DNA from: an uncultured Oscillospiraceae bacterium
Lineage (GTDB): Bacteria > Bacillota > Clostridia > Oscillospirales > Oscillospiraceae
Length of the DNA stretch: 54,155 nt
NCBI GenBank assembly: GCA_910588105.1
Contig: CAJUQD010000016.1
Location: forward strand, 1 to 54,155
Direction of reading: 5' to 3'
Under the pieces are notes generated by a model. That model was not told the DNA's origin. It searched no databases and worked only from the letters and a program-made list of their open reading frames with translations. Shown here in pieces: positions 1 through 8,463 of this stretch (positions within the stretch are counted from its first letter, which is position 1; the number at the start of each line of letters is the position of its first letter). The translations under genes and the position numbers were made by a program.

Positions 1-2
1 TG

Positions 3-851
3 GTGGTGGAGGAGGAGGGGGATTTCCTCCGCTTTTTGGAGCAGAACCGCCAGTATTGGGACTATGTGGACGAGGGCCTGGCCCAGCGCATGAAGGGGGC
101 CAGCCGGGTGAAATTCTACGTCCCGGACAGCGAGGAGGGGCGCGGGCAGCTCCGGCGGTATCTGGCGGGGCTGGAGGAGTACGAGCCCCAGACCGTCTCC
201 CTCCGGGAGGAGGACTGGGCCACCTCCTGGCAGAAGTACTATCAGCCCATCCCGGTGGGGCGGCGGGTGTACATCGTCCCCGACTGGATGCGGGGGGAGC
301 CCGTGCCCGACGGGCGCACGCCCCTGTACCTGAACCCCGGACTCACCTTCGGCACCGGGGCCCACCCCACCACCCAGCTGTGTCTGGAGCTGCTGGAGGA
401 GGTTTTGCAGTCCGGCGACAAGGTGCTGGACTTGGGCTGTGGATCGGGGATTTTGGCCATCGCGGCGCTGGCGATGGGGGCGTCCTGGGCGATCGGGATA
501 GATATTGACCCAAAAGCGGCAGATGTGGCCTTCGAGAACGCCGCGCTGAACGGTGTCGGCCCGGACCGTCTCAGCGTATACGCCGGGGACGTACTCCGCG
601 ACAATAAGCTGGCGGCGCGGCTGGGAGCGGGGCAGAACCGGGTGGTGCTGGCCAACATCGTGGCCGACGTGATTATCCCCCTGTCGGCGAAAGCCGGGGA
701 GCTGATGGCCCCGGACGGCGTATTTCTCACCTCCGGCATCATTGACGACCGGGAGGACGAGGTCCGCGCCGCCCTGGAGGCCAACGGGTTTGCCGTGGTG
801 AAGCACCTGGAGCGGGGCGGCTGGCACGCGTTCCGAGGAGAGCGGAGATAG
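3..851 (+). CDS. prmA: Ribosomal protein L11 methyltransferase PrmA (5' end cut by window)
   Basis: SAM-dependent methyltransferase that trimethylates ribosomal protein L11 in the cytoplasm. In the 282 visible residues, the segment GLTFGTGAHPTT (about 113-124) is the PrmA hallmark before the Rossmann fold. The SAM-binding loop LDLGCGSG follows at about 142-149, and LANIVADVI lies later in the fold. The C-terminal GGWHAFRGE end is complete and stops at 849-851. The visible frame opens at GTG at position 3, but the family usually runs to about 290-320 residues. The true start therefore probably lies upstream of the window. It is followed by a separately promoted T-box/ileS unit, so it is not obviously co-transcribed with it. 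Function is confident; only the start is unknown. Confidence 0.93.
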   Translation: MVEEEGDFLRFLEQNRQYWDYVDEGLAQRMKGASRVKFYVPDSEEGRGQLRRYLAGLEEYEPQTVSLREEDWATSWQKYYQPIPVGRRVYIVPDWMRGEPVPDGRTPLYLNPGLTFGTGAHPTTQLCLELLEEVLQSGDKVLDLGCGSGILAIAALAMGASWAIGIDIDPKAADVAFENAALNGVGPDRLSVYAGDVLRDNKLAARLGAGQNRVVLANIVADVIIPLSAKAGELMAPDGVFLTSGIIDDREDEVRAALEANGFAVVKHLERGGWHAFRGERR

Positions 852-896
852 GAACCTCTCCCGCCGTTTTTTGTGGAACTTTTCCTGGGAAAATGG

Positions 897-923
897 TTGA
901 CAAATCCGCTTCCCGCCTATAAT
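897..923 (+). promoter_or_regulatory. Promoter of the T-box/ileS transcript
   Basis: A perfect TTGACA (897-902) is followed by a perfect TATAAT (918-923). The spacer is 15 nt, short for sigma-A. Shifting to TAATAT at 920-925 gives a 17-nt spacer. It lies just before the T-box leader, as expected. Confidence 0.7.
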
Positions 924-934
924 ATAAATAGCGT

Positions 935-1218
935 CCGCTCCAACGGGGCGGGCGCTATATCGACTACGGCTCTGAACAGGACGAGTAACCGGCACACTGT
1001 CTCTCAGAGAGCCGCCCGCATTTGGTGGGAGGGCGGCGGGGCAGCCCCGGCGAATATCCCCTGCGAGCCGCGGACCGAACGCTGTCTGCCAGTAGGCTCC
1101 GCCGGATGTCCCCGTTACAGGACGCACAAGTGCCGCATATCCTTTGATGTGCGGAACGGGAGTGGTACCGCAGGGGTTTGCGCCTTTGTCTCCTATCGGG
1201 GACAGGGGCGCTTTGTTT
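935..1218 (+). promoter_or_regulatory. T-box riboswitch, isoleucine-specific (ileS leader)
   Basis: A tRNA-sensing leader of about 285 nt upstream of ileS. The conserved T-box core GAGTGGTACCGC is present as GGGAGTGGTACCGC (about 1158-1171), with the UGGU bulge at 1163-1166 that pairs with the tRNA acceptor end. In Stem I the run GAATATCCC (1052-1060) fits a specifier loop, with ATC (an Ile codon) at 1056-1058. AGAG and GCGAGC motifs typical of Stem I are nearby. The leader ends in an intrinsic terminator (1180-1218) that competes with the antiterminator. Uncharged tRNA-Ile is expected to allow read-through into ileS. The specifier choice is read by eye and agrees with the downstream gene. 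Confidence 0.9.
1180..1218 (+). terminator. T-box regulated terminator
   Basis: A 14-bp stem (1180-1193 with 1198-1211, three G-U pairs), loop TATC, then TTTGTTT. This is the conditional terminator of the Ile T-box. Confidence 0.85.
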
Positions 1219-1297
1219 AATGTTACCGCCGATTATTTTCTGGATCGGAGCGATGAGCGTAAATAAAATAACCAATTCAATTTAGGAGGAATTACCC

Positions 1298-4093
1298 ATG
1301 GACTACAACCAGACCGTACACCTGCCCAAGACAGATTTTCCCATGCGGGCGGGCCTGCCCAAGCGTGAGCCCGAGCTGCTCAACCCCGAGTGGGCCAGGA
1401 TCACCTACCACAAGCTGATGGAAAAAAACGCGGGCAAGCCCAAGTTCGTCCTCCACGACGGCCCGCCCTATGCCAACGGCAATATCCACATCGGCACCGC
1501 CATGAACAAGATCCTAAAGGACATCATCGTCAAGTACAAGAACATGACGGGTTATTGTGCCCCCTACGTCCCCGGCTGGGACACCCACGGCCTGCCCATC
1601 GAGACCGCCGTCTTGAAGGACAAGAGCGTCAAGCGGGAGGAAATGTCCGTGGCCGCCTTTCGGGACAAGTGCCAAGAGTTCGCCACCCAGTACGTGGGCC
1701 GGATGACCGAGCAGTTCCAGCGCCTGGGGGTGCTGGGGGAGTGGGAGAACCCCTATATCACCCTGCTGCCCGAGTTTGAGGCCAAGCAGATCGAGGTATT
1801 CGGCAAGATGGCGGAAAAGGGCCTGATCTACAAGGGCATGAAGTCCGTCTACTGGTGTCCCCACGACCAGACCGCCCTGGCGGAGGCGGAGATCGACTAC
1901 CAGGACGACCCCTGCACCACCATCTTCGTCAAGTTCCCGGTGAAGGACGACAAGGGGAAGCTGGGCCAATACTGCGACCTCAGCAAGCTGTTCTTCGTCA
2001 TCTGGACCACCACCCCTTGGACCATCCCCGGCAACGCCGCCATCTCCCTCAACGCGGACTTTGACTATGTGCTCCTCCAGGCCCCTAACGGTGAGGTCTA
2101 TATCATGGCCAAGGAGCTGGCGCAGGGCGTGTGCAAACAGGCGGGGCTGGACTATGACGCCTGCAAAATCCTCGCCACCCTCAAGGGCGCGGATTTCGAG
2201 CTGATGGCGGCCAGACACCCCCTGCTGGACCAGGACAGCGTGATCTTGAACGGCGGTCACGTCACCCTGGACGCGGGCACCGGCTGCGTCCACACCGCCC
2301 CGGGCTTTGGCGCGGAGGACTTCGACGTGTGCAAGCGCTACGACGACGCGGGGCTGACCCACATCGGCGTGCCCGTCCCCGTCAACGCCAAGGGCGTGAT
2401 GACCGACGCCCGGTATAACGGGCAGTTCTACGCCAAGGGGAACGACCAGGTGGTGGCCGACCTGGAGGCGGAGGGCTTCCTGCTGGCCAAGGCCCAAATC
2501 ACCCACTCCTACCCCCACTGCTGGCGGTGCAAGCATCCCATCATCTACCGGGCCACCGAGCAGTGGTTCTGCTCCGTGGACGCCATCAAGGACCAGGCTG
2601 TCAAATCCTGCGACGGCATCTCCTGGCACCCTGCCTGGGGCAAGGACCGCATGGTGTCTATGATCACCGAGCGCAATGACTGGTGCATCTCCCGCCAGCG
2701 GGTGTGGGGCGTGCCCATCCCGGTGTTCTACTGCGACGGCTGCGGGGAGGCCGTCGTCACCCCCGAAACCATTTCCCACGTGGCGGGGCTGTTCCGGGAG
2801 CACGGCTCCAACGTGTGGTTCGACCGAACGGCGGACGAGCTGGTCCCCGCCGGCCTTGCCTGCCCCAAGTGCGGCAAGGGCCGCTTCTCCAAGGAAAACG
2901 ATATCATGGACGTGTGGTTCGACTCCGGCTCCACCTGGGCGGCGGTGGCCGGCCAGCGGGACAACCTCCAGTACCCCGCCGACGTGTATTTGGAGGGGGG
3001 CGACCAGTACCGGGGCTGGTTCCAGTCCTCCATGCTCACCTCCATCGCCTGTAACGGCGCGGCCCCTTACAAGCAGATCATCACCCACGGCTGGACGGTG
3101 GACGGCGAGGGCAAGGCCATGCACAAGTCCCTGGGCAACGCCATGCCCCCCGAGGAGATCATCAAGGACTACGGCGCGGACATGCTGAGATTGTGGGTGG
3201 CCTCCGCCGACTACACCCAGGATATGCGCATCTCCAAGGAGATCATGAAGCAGCTGTCCCAGGCGTATTTGAAGATCCGCAACACCGCCCGGTACATGCT
3301 GGGCAACCTGGAGGGATTCCACCCCGCCCAGGCCGTGGCGGTCAAGGACATGACGGATCTGGACCGGTGGGCTGTGGCGGCGTTCAACGAGCTGGTGAAA
3401 ACCGTCCGGGCCGGGTACGACGCCTACGAATTCCACACCGTGTACCGGGCCGTCTACAACTTCTGCGTGGTGGAAATGTCCAACTTCTATTTGGATATCA
3501 TCAAGGACCGGCTCTACTGTGGGGACGGCGCGGGCCGCGCCTCCGCCCAGTCCGCCCTGTACCGCATTGTGGACGGCATGACCCGGATGCTGGCCCCCAT
3601 CCTGGCCTTCACCAGCCAGGAGATCTGGACCGCCATGCCCCACAAGGCCGGGGACGACCCCGAGTGCGTGCTGTTCAACGACATCCCGGACTATGACCCT
3701 GCGCTGGCGCTGGGCGAGGCCGAGGCCGCCCGCTGGACCGAGCTGCTGGAGGTGCGGGACATCGTGCTCAAGACCCTGGAGGAGGCCCGGGAGCAGGGCA
3801 TCAAGAAGAACCAGGACGCGGAGGTCACCCTGACCCTGGACAAGGAGACCTTCGGCCTTTGGAAAAACGGCGGCTTCCTGTCCGATTTCGATGAGGCTGA
3901 CCTGTCCGCGCTGTTCATCGTGTCCAAGGTGACCGTGGTGGAGCGGGACAACGATCTGCCCGGCATCACGGCGGCTGTGGCCCTGTCCACCGCCCCCAAG
4001 TGCCCCCGCTGCTGGAACCACGACGATCACATCGGCGCCCCCGGCCACCACGCCGAGCTGTGCGCCCGCTGCGCCAGGGTTTTGGGAGAGTAA
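1298..4093 (+). CDS. ileS: Isoleucyl-tRNA synthetase
   Basis: Class Ia aminoacyl-tRNA synthetase that charges tRNA-Ile, 931 residues, full length. The N-terminus has the family signature PPYANGNIHIG (about 57-66). The HIGH box reads H-I-G-T (64-67) instead of HIGH. The KMSKS loop reads A-M-H-K-S (607-611) within GEGKAMHKSLGN. The C-terminal zinc module has cysteine pairs at about 902/905 (CPRC) and 922/925 (CARC). The ATG at 1298 follows AGGAGGA at a good distance. Expression is controlled by the upstream T-box. Both catalytic-motif variants may be lineage-typical, so function is not in doubt. Confidence 0.97.
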   Translation: MDYNQTVHLPKTDFPMRAGLPKREPELLNPEWARITYHKLMEKNAGKPKFVLHDGPPYANGNIHIGTAMNKILKDIIVKYKNMTGYCAPYVPGWDTHGLPIETAVLKDKSVKREEMSVAAFRDKCQEFATQYVGRMTEQFQRLGVLGEWENPYITLLPEFEAKQIEVFGKMAEKGLIYKGMKSVYWCPHDQTALAEAEIDYQDDPCTTIFVKFPVKDDKGKLGQYCDLSKLFFVIWTTTPWTIPGNAAISLNADFDYVLLQAPNGEVYIMAKELAQGVCKQAGLDYDACKILATLKGADFELMAARHPLLDQDSVILNGGHVTLDAGTGCVHTAPGFGAEDFDVCKRYDDAGLTHIGVPVPVNAKGVMTDARYNGQFYAKGNDQVVADLEAEGFLLAKAQITHSYPHCWRCKHPIIYRATEQWFCSVDAIKDQAVKSCDGISWHPAWGKDRMVSMITERNDWCISRQRVWGVPIPVFYCDGCGEAVVTPETISHVAGLFREHGSNVWFDRTADELVPAGLACPKCGKGRFSKENDIMDVWFDSGSTWAAVAGQRDNLQYPADVYLEGGDQYRGWFQSSMLTSIACNGAAPYKQIITHGWTVDGEGKAMHKSLGNAMPPEEIIKDYGADMLRLWVASADYTQDMRISKEIMKQLSQAYLKIRNTARYMLGNLEGFHPAQAVAVKDMTDLDRWAVAAFNELVKTVRAGYDAYEFHTVYRAVYNFCVVEMSNFYLDIIKDRLYCGDGAGRASAQSALYRIVDGMTRMLAPILAFTSQEIWTAMPHKAGDDPECVLFNDIPDYDPALALGEAEAARWTELLEVRDIVLKTLEEAREQGIKKNQDAEVTLTLDKETFGLWKNGGFLSDFDEADLSALFIVSKVTVVERDNDLPGITAAVALSTAPKCPRCWNHDDHIGAPGHHAELCARCARVLGE

Positions 4094-4140
4094 CGCCCCC
4101 GTCCCGCCCGCAGGCGGACCCAGCTCCTTTGGCATAAAGG

Positions 4141-4179
4141 AACCCTCCCTCCCCAGGCGGGGAAGGAGGGTTTTCTTTT
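4141..4179. terminator. Bidirectional terminator between ileS and the serpin gene
   Basis: Stem AACCCTCCCTCCCC (4141-4154) pairs with 4159-4172 across loop AGGC, followed by T-rich sequence. The 5' A residues supply a U tract for the opposite strand. It serves the convergent ileS (+) and serpin (-) genes. Confidence 0.85.
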
Positions 4180-5800
4180 ATCCGTTGGGCTGGTTTACCA
4201 CCCCGGTGAACAGCGGCAGCCCGGAATCCCCCGTGACCGCGAAGAGGAAGGGCCGGTCCAGGGTGAAGTCCACCTCGTCGTCCGGCGGCATGGCCGCGCC
4301 GCACTCCGTCATTATCACGGTGTAGGCCGCCGCCTCGCAGCCCTCCTCGTCCACCTTCACCCGGGCGGCATGCTGGGCGGTGGTGACGTACAGCGGCTCG
4401 TCGGTAGACGCCCCAAGGGGATCGAAGTTAGAGATCGTGTAGTCAAACACGTCTGTGACCCCCAGCTCCTTCAGCCCGTCGATGAGGCTCAGGTCGGAGG
4501 ACACATCGAACCTGGGCATGGACAGGTTGATGGTGAGGTATTTCTGCCCGGTCCAGCCCTCCCGGGTCACATTGCCCTTGTCATCGTACTGGTCGTATTT
4601 GGGGGCGAGCAGGAAGTCCATGGCCTCGCCGCTCCGAAGCAGCTCATCCACAGAGCATCCCTCGTCGGGGAGGATCAGCCACATAGAGCCCCCCCGCTGG
4701 AAGCTCAGCTGCACGGCGGTAAAATTGTCCCCCCAGTAAAAGGTGCTCTCCAGGGCCTTGTGCATGAACTGTGCGTCCACGTCGCCGGCGGGGGCATGGA
4801 ATGTGTCCGTCTCGGTGCGCTCCTGGCTGAACTCATCGCTCCAGGCGGCCTTGAAGTAGATGGTGGACGCCAGGGCCAGCACCGTGTCCGGGCTCATTTC
4901 CAGCCCCTGGGCCTGCTCTGCCAAAAGCCCGTTGGTCTGCGCGTTGAGCCAGTCCCGCAGGGCCTGGTTATACGCCTCCGAGCCCATCTGCCCGGAGAAG
5001 GAGGAGGCAAAATAAACCTTGGCCAGGGTGTCCAGGGTATGCTGGCTGTAGGTCATGCCGTCCCGGAGCCACAGTGAGTTGGCCAGCAGGGAGGTGACCA
5101 CCCCATCATCCCGGTAGTTGTCCAGCCACAGGGCGTTGGCCCGCTCCCGCAGGGCCTCGATGGAGTCCACCCCCAGGAGCTCCAGAATCTGCCCCCGGCT
5201 GTCCCCCCCGGCGGTCTCCGCCAGCATGGCCAGGGCCATATAGACGTTGATGGGGGAGTAGATCCGGTTTTCCTCCCCGGCCCCCGCCAGGAACTGGGCG
5301 CTGGTGGAGCCGATGAAGCCGTCCATCACCCCCGTGTAGTCCGTGCCGGAGCGGAGGGCCTTGCGGCTCTCCCACCAGGCGTCATAGGCCTTGCTGTAGG
5401 CGTCGCTGGCCTTTTTCCAGGCGTCCTCCCCGTCCCCCAGGTCGGCGAAGAAGTCCTCATCCTTGGGATAGGGGGCCATTTCCGGCTCGTCCGCCAGGGC
5501 CAGGGCGCACGTCCCGTAGGACGCGGGCGTGCCGCCGCCCGCCTCGTCCGCTGGCATAATCCGGGGCTGGGGCCCATCGGGGCCGTTCTCCAGCGCAGGC
5601 TCGTTGTAGCCGGACAGCAGCATGGGCTGTCCGCCCTGTCCGGGCCACATAGCGATCCCTCCGATCACGGCCACCACCAGCACCGCCGCCACCGCCCCCA
5701 TCCAGCGGGAGTAGGGGCGGCGCGCCCCGGGCCGGGCAGCCTTTTCCTTTAGGTCCTCGGGGGCGTGGATACCCTCGTTCGCCTGTTGATAGCGTTTCAA
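4178..5800 (-). CDS. Membrane-anchored serpin with anti-sigma-like N-terminus
   Basis: A 540-residue protein in three parts. Residues 1-33 are cytoplasmic: the M-x-x-Y...IHAPEDLKEK pattern is typical of Clostridia membrane proteins encoded next to ECF sigma factors. Residues about 34-52 form one membrane helix, giving an N-in/C-out topology. A linker leads to a complete serpin domain (about 155-540) with the SPINVYMALAMLAE core and a reactive-centre hinge at about 485-493 (EEGCEAAAY). The small-residue hinge suggests an inhibitory serpin; P14 is Cys where Thr/Ser is usual. The start is TTG at 5800, with GGAGG upstream, and it overlaps the sigma stop by four bases (TTGA), so expression is coupled. 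It may act as a protease-trapping sensor that holds the sigma factor; that role is inference. It could instead be a simply tethered protease inhibitor. Confidence 0.85.
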   Translation of the reverse strand: MKRYQQANEGIHAPEDLKEKAARPGARRPYSRWMGAVAAVLVVAVIGGIAMWPGQGGQPMLLSGYNEPALENGPDGPQPRIMPADEAGGGTPASYGTCALALADEPEMAPYPKDEDFFADLGDGEDAWKKASDAYSKAYDAWWESRKALRSGTDYTGVMDGFIGSTSAQFLAGAGEENRIYSPINVYMALAMLAETAGGDSRGQILELLGVDSIEALRERANALWLDNYRDDGVVTSLLANSLWLRDGMTYSQHTLDTLAKVYFASSFSGQMGSEAYNQALRDWLNAQTNGLLAEQAQGLEMSPDTVLALASTIYFKAAWSDEFSQERTETDTFHAPAGDVDAQFMHKALESTFYWGDNFTAVQLSFQRGGSMWLILPDEGCSVDELLRSGEAMDFLLAPKYDQYDDKGNVTREGWTGQKYLTINLSMPRFDVSSDLSLIDGLKELGVTDVFDYTISNFDPLGASTDEPLYVTTAQHAARVKVDEEGCEAAAYTVIMTECGAAMPPDDEVDFTLDRPFLFAVTGDSGLPLFTGVVNQPNG

Positions 5801-6267
5801 AGCTCTACCTCCTTCAGCATATCCCGCAGAAGGGCCCGGCCCCGGCTGAGCTGGGACTTGATGGTGCCCTCCGGCATGTCCAGCGTCTGGGCCATTTCGG
5901 CCACCGACAGGCCCTCGAAGTAGTGCAGGTGGATGACGGCCCGGTATTTCCTGGGCAGGGTGAGCACCGCGCTGTACACCTCGCGGTAATCGTCCTCCAC
6001 CCCCACCTCCTCAGCGGTCTCCAGGGGAACGATGCGGCGGCGCCACGGGGAGGCCAGCAGGCTCTTGCAGCGGTTCACCGTACATCGGATGAGCCACGCC
6101 TTGCGGTACTCGTCGTTGTGGAACCTCTCCTCATGGCGGAAATAGCGCAGAAAGACCTCCTGGAACACGTCCTCCGCGTCGGGGACGCTGGCGGTGCGTG
6201 CCAGGGCGAGACGGTACACCATATCCCCCCAACGCTCCACCACCTGGGTGCGCTGCTCCTGTGTCAA
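5797..6267 (-). CDS. ECF-type RNA polymerase sigma factor
   Basis: A 156-residue sigma-70 family protein with only regions 2 and 4. Region 2 contains DAEDVFQEVFLRYFRH (about 30-45) and the DNA-binding end AWLIRCTVNRCKS. Region 4 contains LPRKYRAVIHLHYFEG, then the helix-turn-helix SVAEMAQTLDMPEGTIKSQL and RGRALLRDML. The start is TTG at 6267, preceded by GGGAGG. The stop overlaps the serpin start, so the serpin is most likely its membrane-bound partner. A short intergenic stretch with a terminator separates it from ricT, so it should have its own promoter, possibly self-activated. No convincing ECF promoter could be fixed by eye. Confidence 0.93.
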   Translation of the reverse strand: MTQEQRTQVVERWGDMVYRLALARTASVPDAEDVFQEVFLRYFRHEERFHNDEYRKAWLIRCTVNRCKSLLASPWRRRIVPLETAEEVGVEDDYREVYSAVLTLPRKYRAVIHLHYFEGLSVAEMAQTLDMPEGTIKSQLSRGRALLRDMLKEVEL

Positions 6268-6390
6268 GGCCGTCGCCTCCCTTCCTGGGCCGCAGCAGCG
6301 GCCCGCCTCCCATGCCTCGGCCGCGGCCTGGGGCGGTTTTGCCTGTCGTTAATAACACCCCCGGACGGGGATGCCGGTTGCGCTTTGGAT

Positions 6391-6420
6391 AAAAAAACCG
6401 CGCTGGGCGGCGGTTTTTTT
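6391..6420 (-). terminator. Terminator after ricT
   Basis: An A7 run, ACCGC / GCGGT stem and T7 run form a symmetric hairpin (AAAAAACCGC with GCGGTTTTTT). It ends the long minus-strand run at ricT, upstream of the sigma gene. Confidence 0.75.
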
Positions 6421-6426
6421 CCTGGA

Positions 6427-7614
6427 TCAGCCCTGTCCCTCCTGTCCGCTGCCCGGCCTGCGCCGGTGGTGGGGGCGGTAGCGCCGTTTGTGGTTCTGTC
6501 CCCCGGCCTGGGCGGGCCGGCCGCCTTCCTGGGCCACCCCCTTGGGCTGGGCCTGCCGGGGACTTCTGTCCTGCTTGATCTGGGGCTGGGAGGCCGCTTT
6601 CCCGTGGCTTTTGTTCCGGCGGCCGCCCTGCTTTTCCGGCTGCTTCTGGCCTGCGTCCCCCAGGTAGCGCTCCAGCACCTGGCCCAAATCGGCGGGGCCG
6701 TCGGACAGCTTGCGTCCGCTGCGCAGCTGCTCCCCCTCCTGGGTGCGCAGCTTTTCCAGCTCCTCCTTGGCGGGGGGCTCATATCCCTCGGGCCTGCGCC
6801 CCTTGCCGGGGCGGACCACCCGGATCTCGTCCGTCAGGTAACTTTTGGGCTGCTCGGTGGAGTCCTCCAGGCGCACCTTCACCTGCTCCCGGAGCAAGTT
6901 GACGGAAGACACGGTGCCCACCCCGTCGGGGCACTCCACAAAGGACTCCTGCCTGGGGCAGCGCTTCACCGCATCCTCATAGGCCCCCTGCTCGTACTTC
7001 AGGCAGCACATCAGCCGCCCGCAGGTGCCCGAGATCTTGGTGGGGTTGAGGGACAGGTTCTGGGTCTTGGCCATTTTGATGGACACGGGCTGGAACTCAT
7101 CCAAAAACTGGGAGCAGCAGAAGGGCTTGCCGCAGATGCCAAACCCCCCCAGCATCCGGGCCTCGTCCCGCACGCCGATCTGTCGCAGCTCGATGCGGGC
7201 CCGGAACACCCCCGCCAGGTCCTTCACCAGCGCCCGGAAATCCACCCGGCCGTCGGAGGTGAAGAAAAACAGGATCTTGTTGCCGTCAAAGCTGTACTCC
7301 ACCTGGACCAGCTTCATGTCCAGCCCATGGCGCTCCACAAGCTGCTGGCAGGTGCGCAGGGCCTCCTTCTCGCGGCCCCGGTTTTCCCGGACCTGCCGCT
7401 CGTCCCGTTCGTTGGCCAGCCGCACCACCGGGCGCAGGGGCTGCACCACCGCGCCGTCCTCCACCATGGTGTTGCGGCGCACGCAGGTGCCGTATTCCAG
7501 CCCTTTGCCCGTCTCCACGATGACGCTCTGCCCCTCGGCCACGGTGAGTCCGGCGGGGTCAAAGTAGTATTGCTTTCCGCCCGGCCGGAACCGGACGCTG
7601 ATGATCTCCGTCAT
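6427..7614 (-). CDS. ricT: RicT/YaaT, PSP1-domain RNase Y specificity factor subunit
   Basis: A 395-residue PSP1-domain protein. In Bacillus, RicT with RicA and RicF forms an Fe-S-binding complex that directs RNase Y and affects sporulation and competence. The start is ATG at 7614, preceded by GGAGG; the protein begins MTEIISVRFRPGGKQYYF. Conserved cysteines appear in GICGKPFCC and GTCGRLMCC and then RCP, matching the family. After about residue 290 there is a low-complexity tail rich in Gln, Arg, Lys and Gly, ending HKRRYRPHHRRR, which is longer and more basic than in Bacillus and may bind RNA. It follows holB as in Bacillus, with a short repeat between them. No ricA or ricF is visible here. 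Confidence 0.92.
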   Translation of the reverse strand: MTEIISVRFRPGGKQYYFDPAGLTVAEGQSVIVETGKGLEYGTCVRRNTMVEDGAVVQPLRPVVRLANERDERQVRENRGREKEALRTCQQLVERHGLDMKLVQVEYSFDGNKILFFFTSDGRVDFRALVKDLAGVFRARIELRQIGVRDEARMLGGFGICGKPFCCSQFLDEFQPVSIKMAKTQNLSLNPTKISGTCGRLMCCLKYEQGAYEDAVKRCPRQESFVECPDGVGTVSSVNLLREQVKVRLEDSTEQPKSYLTDEIRVVRPGKGRRPEGYEPPAKEELEKLRTQEGEQLRSGRKLSDGPADLGQVLERYLGDAGQKQPEKQGGRRNKSHGKAASQPQIKQDRSPRQAQPKGVAQEGGRPAQAGGQNHKRRYRPHHRRRPGSGQEGQG

Positions 7615-7668
7615 AAGAGATTTCCTCCGTATCTGTTTGAAATGGCCTGCGGTTCTGCGCTTCTTTTT

Positions 7669-7713
7669 TGTCACGCTCCGCCTGCTCCCGATGCGCGGCG
7701 GCTCCGCGCTTCC
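7669..7713. repeat. Dispersed repeat, copy A (TGTCACGC...CGCGCTT)
   Basis: A 45-bp GC-rich unit bounded by TGTCACGC at the left and CCGCGCTTCC at the right. It starts directly after the holB stop codon in the minus-strand direction. Its ends match copies at 11816, 24097 and 34816, although the interior differs. Confidence 0.5.
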
Positions 7714-8463
7714 TTATTGGAACAGCTGGGTTTGCAGCCAGCCCAGGGTCAGCCCCGCGCCGGGGTTATAGGCCGCGCTGTCCCGGCAGGCCTTCAGCGC
7801 CCGGAGCACCTTCGTCCCCCGCCGGGGGTCTTGGGCCAGCCGCCGGGATACCAGCGCCTCCACCTGGGCCAGCAGGGCAAACAGCCGGCCGGGCTTGGGC
7901 TTATCCAGCTCCAGTCCCACCAGCGCCTGGGCGCAGGCCAGCTCGTCCCCGGCCAGCAGGAGCTGCGCCAGGGCGGCGGCCTGTTCCAAAAGCGCCGGGT
8001 CGGGGGCATCCTCCTCCGGGGGGAGGGCGATGGGCTCGCACCGGGAGCGCACCGTATCCAGCAGCAGCCCCGGCTGGGCGGCCAGCAGCAAAAAGGCCGC
8101 GTAAGCCGGACCCTCCTCCAGCACCTTGAGCAGGGCGTTCTGGGCGGCGGGGTTCATGGCGTCTGCCGGGTCGATGATATATACCTTGCGCGCCCCCTCG
8201 TTGGGCCGGATATAGGCGTCGGAGCGCAGGGCGCGGATCTGATCCACGGTGATCTCCCGCTTGTCCGGGGCGGGGGAGGCGCGCCACACGTCCGGGTGGG
8301 TGCCCGCCGCCGCCTTCCGGCAGGGCCCGCACCGGCCGCAGGGAGGATGTCCTCCCCTGCACAGGTAGGCCGCCGTCATCCGTCCGGCCAGGGCGGCCCG
8401 ACTGTCCCCGCTCCCCCCGGAGATAAGGTAGGCGTGGGACAGGGGATTGGGCAGATCCGTCAT
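7714..8463 (-). CDS. holB: DNA polymerase III delta' subunit (clamp loader)
   Basis: A 249-residue AAA+-fold clamp-loader subunit. LSHAYLISG opens the domain. A zinc cluster C-x2-C-x2-C (CGRCGPC) precedes KREITVDQIRALRSD. The SRC-type sensor region reads LLDTVRSRCEP. AMNPAAQNALLKVLEEG is the classic HolB/DnaX segment. No Walker A Lys-Thr is present (GGSGDSRAAL), as expected for delta', which does not hydrolyse ATP. The protein is shorter than the usual 310-330 residues, with a reduced C-terminal collar. The start overlaps darA by four bases (ATGA). It sits in a Bacillus-like darA-holB-ricT order. Confidence 0.9.
   Translation of the reverse strand: MTDLPNPLSHAYLISGGSGDSRAALAGRMTAAYLCRGGHPPCGRCGPCRKAAAGTHPDVWRASPAPDKREITVDQIRALRSDAYIRPNEGARKVYIIDPADAMNPAAQNALLKVLEEGPAYAAFLLLAAQPGLLLDTVRSRCEPIALPPEEDAPDPALLEQAAALAQLLLAGDELACAQALVGLELDKPKPGRLFALLAQVEALVSRRLAQDPRRGTKVLRALKACRDSAAYNPGAGLTLGWLQTQLFQ

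Noticed and set aside
873..1220. An open frame of about 115 codons between prmA and ileS.
   Set aside because: It runs through the T-box core and terminator and has no ribosome site; the RNA explains the region.
1514..4135. A very long open frame antisense to ileS.
   Set aside because: Biased codon use at third positions in GC-rich genes opens the antisense frame. It is Gly/Val/His/Leu-rich and has no recognisable motifs.
6268..6390. A possible ECF autoregulatory promoter upstream of the sigma gene (GCAACC-like -35).
   Set aside because: No -10 at an acceptable distance could be matched, so it is not listed.
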